Below are positions 1-4,919 of a stretch of 7,758 nt of DNA, piece by piece (position 1 is the first letter of the stretch; the number at the start of each line of letters is the position of its first letter). The notes below the pieces were generated by a model. That model made no database searches, was not told where the DNA came from, and saw only the letters and a program-made list of their open reading frames with translations. This DNA comes from Blastocatellia bacterium (GTDB taxonomy: Bacteria > Acidobacteriota > Blastocatellia > Chloracidobacteriales > JADJPF01), in NCBI GenBank assembly GCA_016789295.1, contig JAEUQL010000070.1, forward strand, positions 3,675 to 11,432, given 5' to 3'. Both the position numbers and the translations under genes were made by a program.

Positions 1-457
1 TTTTTTCAGATTCTTCCACTTTTTTGTTCTTTTCTACATCTACAGCATACTCTTTAGTTTTTACAACTTCGGGTGAAGTAGAAACTGGATTTGTGGTAAG
101 TTTTTGCATAACAACTATTGTTGTAATCACTGCAATAGACACAGCAGCCGCAGTGAAAGCAAGACTAAGTCGTGGAGTGCTAAATATGGCAAATAAGCGT
201 CTTATTATAAAAGGCTTTGCTTCCCTTTCTTGCCTCTCCTCCCTTATCTGAGAAACTACTCTATTCCATAATTCTGGCGTTATATCAACCTCGCGCTTAT
301 AACTGCTATAGACCAACTGTTCTTTCTGTAGTTGCTCAAGACTGTTGCTACAGCTAGCACAAAAAGACAGATGTTTTTCGAGTTTCATTACACTCTCTTG
401 ATCGAGGTCGCCTTCAACATACTCTTCAAGGTCGATGAGAAACTTTTCACAACTCAT
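1..457 (-). CDS. Anti-sigma factor with zinc-finger (ZAS-type) domain, 3' end cut by window edge
   Basis: Translation from the ATG at 457 gives 152 residues before the sequence runs out at base 1, so the C-terminus is missing. Residues 1-40 form a cytoplasmic zinc-binding anti-sigma domain: MSCEKF start, an acidic helix, then H29-x3-C33-x2-C36 (HLSFCASC), the HxxxCxxC signature of the family; C3 could be a fourth ligand. A charged linker follows, then one membrane helix at about residues 97-118, and then a Lys/Glu-rich segment that would lie outside the membrane. Proteins of this type hold their partner ECF sigma factor inactive at the inner membrane. The gene overlaps the end of the sigma gene by 11 bp, which fits translational coupling and a cognate pair. 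I chose ATG 457 over the in-frame ATG at 469 because a GGAG sits six bases before 457. The assignment is firm; the released signal is unknown. Confidence 0.88.
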   Translation of the reverse strand, partial: MSCEKFLIDLEEYVEGDLDQESVMKLEKHLSFCASCSNSLEQLQKEQLVYSSYKREVDITPELWNRVVSQIREERQEREAKPFIIRRLFAIFSTPRLSLAFTAAAVSIAVITTIVVMQKLTTNPVSTSPEVVKTKEYAVDVEKNKKVEESEK

Positions 458-1043
458 CTCTGGCTCCATAATAAGGACTTATTAGCCGTCGCATTTCGGC
501 CTTTGCTCTGTGCAGATCTGTTTTAAGTTTTGGGATCGAATACCCAGTAATTGTAGCTATCTCTTCATAGCTAAGTTGTTGAAAGACTTTGAGTGTAAAG
601 ACTAGACGCTTGTCTTGATCTAGTTTCTCTAGAGCTTTTTTTATAACTTGGTCTAACTCTTTTTCCAGTAAGTTCTCTTCTGGTTTTTGCGTCTCATCTC
701 TCATAGTAGATATGTGACTATCGTCTACTTCTCTTGCCAATGAACGCCGTGACTCTCTAACTACATTTTTTGCTATTCCAAATAGCCAAGTTGAAATTTT
801 TGTATCGTCTTTTAGTGTAGAAAGGCTTCTGTAAGCTCTTACAAAAGTCTCTTGTGTCAGTTCTTCGGCTGTTTCTTGTTTACCAACCATGTCATAAATA
901 AAACTGATGATTGGACGAGCAAAGCGATTAAATATCAGACGAAAAGCTTCGTCGTCACCACTGCGTGCACGAGCAATAAGTCCTATTGAGGGTTCTTCTT
1001 GGGTACTCCTACTAGTTAGCACCGTTAGTCTAAACACATCCAT
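447..1043 (-). CDS. ECF-type RNA polymerase sigma-70 family sigma factor
   Basis: A 198-residue protein, the usual size for ECF sigma factors, with only sigma regions 2 and 4. Region 2 spans roughly residues 31-100 and contains ELTQETFVRAYR (61-72), the conserved core-polymerase-binding helix, and STWLFGIAKN (84-93), the -10 recognition part. A variable acidic linker (about 101-130) leads to region 4 at about 133-190, whose helix-turn-helix reads LSYEEIATITGYSIPKLKTD; this contacts the -35 element. It would redirect RNA polymerase to a small regulon when released by the anti-sigma factor encoded immediately downstream. The start is uncertain: the frame stays open to a TTG at 1103, giving 218 residues, but the extra 20 residues look unlike a sigma N-terminus and overlap a possible ECF promoter. 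I therefore use ATG 1043, whose own ribosome site is weak. The target regulon cannot be seen here. Confidence 0.9.
   Translation of the reverse strand: MDVFRLTVLTSRSTQEEPSIGLIARARSGDDEAFRLIFNRFARPIISFIYDMVGKQETAEELTQETFVRAYRSLSTLKDDTKISTWLFGIAKNVVRESRRSLAREVDDSHISTMRDETQKPEENLLEKELDQVIKKALEKLDQDKRLVFTLKVFQQLSYEEIATITGYSIPKLKTDLHRAKAEMRRLISPYYGARDEL
463..466 (-). promoter_or_regulatory. Shine-Dalgarno site deciding the anti-sigma start
   Basis: On the minus strand GGAG (466 to 463) is followed by six bases and then ATG at 457. The site lies inside the last codons of the sigma factor gene. The alternative ATG at 469 has no comparable purine tract at a proper distance, so this site favours the 457 start. 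Confidence 0.6.
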
Positions 1044-1272
1044 CACCAGGTTGATTTGGGCATTTTCAGACTGTAAGTGCAAAAGCCACCAAAAAGGTTT
1101 CAAACTTTTTCCGAAGTTTTGTAGCAGTCAACTATTAACTCCTCTTGTGCAAGTGTAACCTCGGCCATTACAAGTTAAGCTCGTAACCACCCGAAGGTAA
1201 TGCTTCTGAAGTTTTGCCGTTCTATCCAAGCCTCACAGCTTAAAAATTGACAGATTTCACTTACAACCTAAA
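1044..1272. other. Non-coding gap between the TPR gene and the sigma gene
   Basis: This gap must hold the end of the TPR transcript and the promoter of the sigma/anti-sigma pair. I see no open frame worth calling and no tRNA-like T-loop. A weak pairing of CCTCGG (near 1159) with CCGAAGG (near 1191) is the only structure besides the palindrome at 1091-1110, and no hairpin followed by a T run could be found. Confidence 0.4.
1091..1110 (-). promoter_or_regulatory. Possible autoregulatory -35 region / palindrome upstream of the sigma gene
   Basis: On the minus strand this stretch reads AAAAAGTTTGAAACCTTTTT, an imperfect palindrome. It includes TGAAACC (1102 to 1096) followed by a T run, which resembles the AAC-containing -35 elements used by many ECF sigma factors. 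It lies about 55 bases before ATG 1043, a reasonable promoter distance. I cannot point to a convincing matching -10 element, so this is tentative. Confidence 0.3.
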
Positions 1273-2193
1273 TCACTCTTTTTTAGAATCAGAAAGCCTT
1301 TTGATGTATTTGAAATCGTAAGAGACTACCCATGTTTTTCCGTCATCATTTGAAACCTCAGCAAATTGGCGAACAGTGTTCTCGTCGATTTTAAAGAAAG
1401 TTAGACGATTCATAGTCCTCTTACCATTTACTACTGTTTCACCTTCAAAACGCATAGCACCGTCTCTGAAATTTCCTTCGTAACGAAGAGCACCCCCACC
1501 ACTTCCAATCCAGAATTGATACCATTTACCAGTATTTTGGTCATAATAATTGATACTCTTGCCATTGTTTTTGAGCGTGCTTGTCCAGTTTTCAAGCAGC
1601 CCACAACCTTCAGCAATCTGTTGTACAGAATTTGTTCCTGTCTTTTGACCTTGCTGATTGAAAACATCCCATTCACCAATCCAGAAATCAAATTGGTGGG
1701 CTTCGTCAATAAATTTACACGGCCTTACCTGTCGTTCAACCAAGTCTGCCATCTTCTTAAACCTAACATCATCACGAATATTTTCAAGGTCTTTGTCTGT
1801 ATCAAGATTTATAAACTGTGCAAAACCGTTAGCAATTGCTTTCTCTAACCACTTAAATGCTTCGTCCTTCTGATTTAACCGTGAGTAGCTACAGGCAATG
1901 TTATACATCGATGCTGGACTGCCTGCAATAGAAATATTTCTCTGAAAAGCTTTTACAGCTTCTTCATATTTGCCAATAGAGTGGAGTGACATTGCTAGAA
2001 AATACCAAGCGCGACCATTATTTGGCTCTTCTTCTGTAACTTCTTCAAATATCTTTGCTGCTTCTTCCCACTTTTGTTGCTTAAACAGTTCATTTGCAGC
2101 AGCTATCTTTGATGAAGGTTGCTGCGCCAGAATCATCAAATTTATGTTGAGCAACAGAACAAAGGTTGTAGATAAAAGTTTAACTATTCTCAT
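1273..2193 (-). CDS. Secreted TPR-repeat protein with C-terminal DUF1579-like domain
   Basis: 306 residues. Residues 1-23 are a signal peptide (MRIVKLL, hydrophobic core, cleavage likely at ILA/QQ), so the protein is exported. Residues about 29-127 form tetratricopeptide repeats: KWEEAAKIFEEVTEEEPNNG and GKYEEAVKAF are classic TPR helices, and a third copy covers YNIACSYSRLNQKDEAFKWLEKAI. A DxDLENIRDDVRF segment at 131-145 is the usual cap after such repeats. From residue 168 a beta-rich domain starts with FDFWIGEWDV and continues with paired Trp/Tyr-rich strands; this resembles DUF1579 and other lipocalin-like small-molecule-binding barrels. TPRs usually bind protein partners and the barrel could bind a ligand, but no function is proven. 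The start at 2193 is supported by AGGAG eight bases upstream. It is divergent from the gene at 2279 and stands alone in its strand segment. Confidence 0.82.
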   Translation of the reverse strand: MRIVKLLSTTFVLLLNINLMILAQQPSSKIAAANELFKQQKWEEAAKIFEEVTEEEPNNGRAWYFLAMSLHSIGKYEEAVKAFQRNISIAGSPASMYNIACSYSRLNQKDEAFKWLEKAIANGFAQFINLDTDKDLENIRDDVRFKKMADLVERQVRPCKFIDEAHQFDFWIGEWDVFNQQGQKTGTNSVQQIAEGCGLLENWTSTLKNNGKSINYYDQNTGKWYQFWIGSGGGALRYEGNFRDGAMRFEGETVVNGKRTMNRLTFFKIDENTVRQFAEVSNDDGKTWVVSYDFKYIKRLSDSKKE

Positions 2194-2233
2194 CTGTCTT
2201 TCTCCTAACTCTTTAAAATAGATAGAAAAAATG

Positions 2234-2263
2234 TTTACAATCTCAATGTTTCCCTAGTATAAA
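2234..2263 (+). promoter_or_regulatory. Sigma-70-type promoter for the gene at 2279
   Basis: TTTACA (2234-2239) and TATAAA (2258-2263) are separated by 18 bases. Each differs from the consensus hexamers at one or two positions. The -10 box ends 15 bases before the first ATG, giving a short leader. The minus-strand TPR gene must also be transcribed from this 85-base gap. A weaker pair, TTGAGA (2246 to 2241) and TATCTA (2224 to 2219), overlaps the plus promoter, so the two may compete. Confidence 0.5.
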
Positions 2264-2278
2264 TTTTCTAAAGGTGTC

Positions 2279-2818
2279 ATGATGATAAAACACTTTGCTA
2301 GTAAAGTCTTCCTAATTATTTTAGTCATCTTTTCTTTTGGCTATATAACACTACTTGATATACTTGCCAACAAAATTTTAGTACAACCTCTACAGTCAAA
2401 CTCTCTGTGCAAAACTGATGAACAGATAATTTTTAGTTGTGCTATCAAAAAGTCAAAAAAGATAGTTTCTTTGTGTGGTTCCAAAACCTTAACAAACAGC
2501 CAAGGATACATTCAATATAGGTTCGGGACTGCCAACAATACTGAACTGGAGTTCCCAAAAGAGCTACAACAGAATCAAAGTAAGTTTACATATTCGCATT
2601 ACTTTAGGGCACAAGTTGACTACTCAGGAATAAGTTTTGTCAATAACGGCTATTCTTACACAATCTTTGATGAGTACAATGGTGAAGAAAAACCTGTAGT
2701 CAAGTTGGCTGGGGTGCGTATTGCCAAAGGTGAACAAGATCCAACAGAGCTTCAATGTGGCAGCAAGCCCATAGCACATTGGAACTTTCTAGAAGGTGTT
2801 GTCAGGTTGGAAGAATAA
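2279..2818 (+). CDS. Conserved secreted or membrane-anchored protein of unknown function, four cysteines
   Basis: 179 residues. An uncleaved anchor or signal peptide covers about residues 8-30 (SKVFLIILVIFSFGYITLL). The rest is a globular, probably beta-rich domain with four cysteines (C44, C54, C66, C160), compatible with two disulfides outside the cytoplasm. The pattern FSCAIKKSKKIVSLCGSK, then GYIQYRFG, a LEFPKE segment, YSHYFRAQVD and YSYTIFDEYNGEE matches, from memory, a family of conserved hypothetical exported proteins or lipoproteins in diverse Gram-negative bacteria; no function is known to me and there is no lipobox here. Two adjacent ATGs are possible: AAGG at 2271-2274 is four bases from 2279 and seven from 2282, so 2282 may be the true start, costing one residue. 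It is preceded by a good promoter and followed by the GlcG-like gene 73 bases later on the same strand. Confidence 0.75.
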   Translation: MMIKHFASKVFLIILVIFSFGYITLLDILANKILVQPLQSNSLCKTDEQIIFSCAIKKSKKIVSLCGSKTLTNSQGYIQYRFGTANNTELEFPKELQQNQSKFTYSHYFRAQVDYSGISFVNNGYSYTIFDEYNGEEKPVVKLAGVRIAKGEQDPTELQCGSKPIAHWNFLEGVVRLEE

Positions 2819-2881
2819 GAATAATGTTGTAAACTCCACCACACAAAGTAGAAATGTTTTGCTAGAAACTAAAACTTTTAT

Positions 2882-2885
2882 GGAG
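2882..2885 (+). promoter_or_regulatory. Shine-Dalgarno site deciding the GlcG-like start
   Basis: GGAG followed by exactly six A residues and then ATG 2892. The in-frame ATG at 2880 overlaps this site and has no purine tract of its own, and the still longer frame from 2796 overlaps the preceding gene. The site therefore selects 2892. Confidence 0.65.
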
Positions 2886-2891
2886 AAAAAA

Positions 2892-3287
2892 ATGGTTACT
2901 CTTAGTGATGCCCGTAGAGTCATAGCTGCTGCAGAAAAGAAGGCCGAAGAGATTGGTCAACCAATGAATATAGCTGTTGCAGATGCAGGTGGAAATCTTG
3001 TATCACACGTCCGAATGGATGGAGCCTGGATTGGTAGCATAGACATCTCTATCAAAAAAGCCTACACATCGCGTGCTTTTGACATAGCAACAAAAGATTT
3101 GGCTGCCCACAGTCAATCTGGCAATCAGTTTTTTGGCATACACGCCTCAAATGACGGAAAGATAATGATCTTTGCAGGTGGTGTCCCTCTTAAAAGAGAT
3201 GGTAAGGTAGTCGGTGCAATTGGTGTAAGCGGTGGCTCTGGAGAGCAAGACCATGCTGTTGCAGAGGCTGGAGCTGCAGCATTTTAG
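2892..3287 (+). CDS. GlcG/HbpS-family (DUF336) heme-binding-type protein
   Basis: 131 residues, close to the usual length of compact GlcG/HbpS proteins. The N-terminus MVTLSDARRVIAAAEKKAEE is the conserved first helix. It is followed by the family core: MNIAVADAGGNLVSHVRMDG (25-44), KKAYTSRAFD (55-64), an NQFFGIHAS segment, and the glycine-rich end IFAGGVPLKRDGKVVGAIGVSGG. The family (PF03928) forms a Profilin-like alpha/beta fold; HbpS binds heme extracellularly in Streptomyces and GlcG is a poorly understood partner of glycolate oxidase. This protein has no signal peptide, so it is probably cytoplasmic. No glycolate oxidase genes or heme enzymes lie beside it, so neither role can be assigned. 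It may share a transcript with the preceding gene, or use a weak promoter in the 73-base gap (TTGTAA at 2827). A strong terminator follows at 3298. Confidence 0.9.
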   Translation: MVTLSDARRVIAAAEKKAEEIGQPMNIAVADAGGNLVSHVRMDGAWIGSIDISIKKAYTSRAFDIATKDLAAHSQSGNQFFGIHASNDGKIMIFAGGVPLKRDGKVVGAIGVSGGSGEQDHAVAEAGAAAF

Positions 3288-3297
3288 AAATACCTGC

Positions 3298-3340
3298 AAC
3301 TTCACTTGCCTGCCCTAAAACTAGGCAAGTGAAGTTTCTT
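3298..3340 (+). terminator. Rho-independent terminator after the GlcG-like gene
   Basis: A perfect 14-bp stem: AACTTCACTTGCCT (3298-3311) pairs with AGGCAAGTGAAGTT (3323-3336) around an 11-base loop, followed by TTTCTT on the plus strand. It starts 10 bases after the GlcG-like stop codon. The small minus-strand gene ends at 3339 on the other side, so the stem separates two convergent genes. The T run is only on the plus side, but the stem could also slow minus-strand transcription. Confidence 0.78.
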
Positions 3341-3539
3341 AGAAGCATTTTTTCCCTAACATAAAGACAAGCAACCCAACTATTAGTACTGCTGTTAATG
3401 TCCAAAGCAGTTCCCAAGCACGTTGTTTGTGCTGATTGCCTACAGTTTTTGTAAAGAAATACGAGTACAGACTGGAAACCTGCAGTAGCAAAAAACCAAT
3501 TACAGTAACATAGAGCACTATACAGAAAATTCTGTTCAT
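3339..3539 (-). CDS. Small two-helix membrane protein resembling the CoxII transmembrane hairpin
   Basis: 66 residues from ATG 3539. Two hydrophobic helices (about 4-28 and 46-62) are joined by a polar loop TKTVGNQHKQRAWE. The motif AWELLWTLTAVLIVGLLVFMLG at the second helix resembles the WELLWT(I/V)IP segment that opens the second helix of cytochrome c oxidase subunit II. The protein ends straight after this helix (KKCF), so the CuA-binding cupredoxin domain is absent. A GTG at 3569 would add ten residues and overlap the upstream gene; I prefer ATG 3539, which lies four bases after that gene's stop, a spacing that fits translational coupling. It is the last gene of the minus-strand run behind the cupredoxin-like lipoprotein. 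Function is unknown; a subunit or assembly factor of a respiratory complex is a guess from the similarity. Confidence 0.62.
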   Translation of the reverse strand: MNRIFCIVLYVTVIGFLLLQVSSLYSYFFTKTVGNQHKQRAWELLWTLTAVLIVGLLVFMLGKKCF

Positions 3540-3543
3540 GCAG

Positions 3544-4317
3544 CTAGTTGACTGCCCTAAAATCGGCACTGGTCATCTCGACTGACTTTGTCTGGTTTGC
3601 TCCAACAGTCACTTTAATCGACTGTATACCAAGTTTTTCGTGCCAAGCTTCAATGGTATATTCACCTGGCATCAAACCTTCTATTTCAAATCTTCCATCT
3701 TTGTCTGTTACATCAAAAAACGGATGGGTGAAGACTCCAACATAAGCTCGCATCCAAGCATACTGGTTAGATCTCAGAGGAAAGATCTCAGGTTTTGAAA
3801 AAGTTGTTACTACTGGAGCACCTTTTGGAAGCTGGGATCTGCTGAAACCTTTATTGATGCTGGACTGAAAGTTGATGTTGTGTATAGTTTCGTCTTCTGT
3901 AGTGACTTTCAATGGCTGGTTTGTCTGCAAAACAACAATGTGGGGTCTGTACTGACAACCATTTTGAGTAAGCAGAAATGGTTCCGAAGGAGGATCGTAG
4001 CTGAATTGAATTGCTGGGCCGTCTTTAACATAAACTATAACGTTTTGGAGCATGAGATTATTTACTACAACTGCTTCAGAAGTAGCATTTGGATTCTTCT
4101 GTTTACATATCTCGTCACTACTCATATCTATCGGGGCTGTTTCTGGAATTGCACCTTCGTACTTGAAAAGCCCAACGATCTTAGCTTCATCACCTTTGGA
4201 AACATATTTTGGCCCAGTTACAACTTTTGTGTCGGGTTTGCGACCAACTACCTTTCCTTCACAACCAAGCATAAACAGAAGAGATATCAATATAAATAGC
4301 TTGGCTTTTCCTATCAT
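3544..4317 (-). CDS. Lipoprotein with cupredoxin-like and carboxypeptidase-regulatory-like domains, copper site degraded
   Basis: 257 residues. Residues 1-19 form a lipoprotein signal (hydrophobic core, then MLGC with C19 as the likely lipidated Cys). After a linker, residues about 46-200 resemble the plastocyanin-like domain of proteins annotated as methylamine utilisation proteins: IVGLFKYEG, NVIVYVKDG, GCQYRPHIVVLQTNQPL, then TIHNINFQ with H146, and AWMRAYVGVFTHPFFDVTD. Residues about 200-250 form a carboxypeptidase-regulatory-like (CarboxypepD_reg) beta sandwich: DKDGRFEIEGLMPGEYTIEAWHEKLG. In relatives I know, the segment before WM reads CDVHP or similar and supplies the Cys and His copper ligands; here it reads S183-N-Q-Y186-A, so two of four type-1 ligands are missing, while H146 and M189 remain. 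It probably sits on the outer face of a membrane. It ends four bases before the CoxII-hairpin-like gene and lies downstream of the TMEM14 gene on the same strand. Its own ribosome site (GGTG) is weak. Confidence 0.8.
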   Translation of the reverse strand: MIGKAKLFILISLLFMLGCEGKVVGRKPDTKVVTGPKYVSKGDEAKIVGLFKYEGAIPETAPIDMSSDEICKQKNPNATSEAVVVNNLMLQNVIVYVKDGPAIQFSYDPPSEPFLLTQNGCQYRPHIVVLQTNQPLKVTTEDETIHNINFQSSINKGFSRSQLPKGAPVVTTFSKPEIFPLRSNQYAWMRAYVGVFTHPFFDVTDKDGRFEIEGLMPGEYTIEAWHEKLGIQSIKVTVGANQTKSVEMTSADFRAVN

Positions 4318-4351
4318 TATTACACACCGTTATAAAACATACTTATCGAAA

Positions 4352-4365
4352 TACAGTCGGCTGTA
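4352..4365. repeat. Small inverted repeat between the TMEM14 and lipoprotein genes
   Basis: TACAG, four bases, CTGTA: a perfect five-base stem. On the minus strand it is followed by TTTCG, too short a T run for a convincing terminator. It could attenuate transcription between the two genes or be chance. Confidence 0.25.
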
Positions 4366-4382
4366 AGAACTGAGAAGCAAGT

Positions 4383-4694
4383 CTAAAACAGTCCTATAGC
4401 CAGCACTATCAGAACTACAAAGCTAATTACACACATCATTCCAGCAGGCATAAAAGACTTTGTCTTTAAAAACCTTTGAGCAAAAAGACCCAAAAGGGCA
4501 ACAGTAAGAATCATTGCTATGTAGTAACCTGCTTGAATGCCCTGAGTCAATATGAAGCCGCTAGCAAGAAGAAGAACACCAGAAACACTGCCAGCGATCA
4601 GTGAAGCTTTACTCTTGGCTTTGGCATAACCCATTACTCCACCAAGAGCTACAAAAAGACCATAAACGATGATTATTATTGCTTGTGTACTCAT
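4383..4694 (-). CDS. TMEM14-family small membrane protein
   Basis: 103 residues from ATG 4694, with four predicted membrane helices and almost no soluble part. Family landmarks of TMEM14 (PF03647) are present: a first glycine-rich helix ending GGVMGYAKAKS, the ASLIAGSVSG start of helix two, and RFLKTKSFMPAGMM between helices three and four. Eukaryotic TMEM14C acts in mitochondrial porphyrin transport; bacterial members have no established role known to me, so no transport substrate is assigned. A GTG at 4712 would add MAKYLA; neither start has a strong ribosome site, and the AAGGGG tract at about 4736-4731 is too far upstream. The lipoprotein gene lies 65 bases downstream on the same strand, so the three minus-strand genes may form an operon, although that gap carries a small hairpin (4352-4365). 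Confidence 0.85.
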   Translation of the reverse strand: MSTQAIIIIVYGLFVALGGVMGYAKAKSKASLIAGSVSGVLLLASGFILTQGIQAGYYIAMILTVALLGLFAQRFLKTKSFMPAGMMCVISFVVLIVLAIGLF

Positions 4695-4712
4695 AGCGAG
4701 ATATTTAGCCAC

Positions 4713-4919
4713 AAAAATAGAAAATTTACACCCCTTTCAAGCAAATTCTCTTCTCTTCTCACTACTAAAAGCAGAAAAAGTGGCGACTGCCAGGACAATA
4801 GAACTATTTCTAGAAAATAGGCTTTCAACGTTTGACACCATCTAACGACTCTGGAAATATTAGTTCCACAAGCTATTTTCCCAAAGCACAATTAAAAACT
4901 TTCTATGTAAGGAAGAGAG
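4713..4919. other. Divergent intergenic region between the TMEM14 gene and the amidohydrolase operon
   Basis: This stretch separates two oppositely oriented transcription units and must hold both promoters. Besides the TTGACA-based candidate listed separately, it contains the perfect 10-bp palindrome TTTCTAGAAA (4806-4815), extended imperfectly by CTA/TAG on both sides. It also holds TGGAA-7-TTCCA (4852-4868). I see no credible gene in it. Confidence 0.45.
4832..4860 (+). promoter_or_regulatory. Candidate promoter of the amidohydrolase operon
   Basis: A perfect -35 hexamer TTGACA (4832-4837) is followed after 17 bases by AAATAT (4855-4860), a poor -10 match. The leader to ATG 4920 would be about 50 bases. 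An inverted repeat TGGAA-7-TTCCA (4852-4868) overlaps the -10 position and could be a repressor site. The -35 is convincing, the rest is not. Confidence 0.4.

Noticed and set aside
24..526. Two plus-strand frames over the anti-sigma gene and the sigma gene's end.
   Set aside because: They are antisense to the sigma/anti-sigma pair, whose motifs are unmistakable.
1141..1200. A possible structured RNA or tRNA in the gap before the sigma gene.
   Set aside because: There is no T-loop motif, only one weak long-range pairing, and no match to a riboswitch core that I can recognise.
2796..2891. A longer N-terminus for the GlcG-like protein starting at 2796.
   Set aside because: It would overlap the preceding gene, adds residues absent from the family, and lacks the ribosome site that is present before 2892.
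3190..3417. A 75-codon minus-strand frame across the end of the GlcG-like gene and the terminator.
   Set aside because: It runs antisense to a clear gene and through the terminator hairpin, and its sequence is rich in Gln/Leu/His as expected of an antisense shadow.
3880..4299. A 139-codon plus-strand frame opposite the lipoprotein gene.
   Set aside because: It is antisense to a gene with clear domains and a lipobox, and it shows no motif of its own.
4691..4891. A 66-codon minus-strand frame starting at TTG 4891 and ending in an ATGA overlap with the TMEM14 start.
   Set aside because: The ATGA overlap is tempting, but it has a TTG start, an unnatural composition, no recognisable motif and covers the divergent promoter region.
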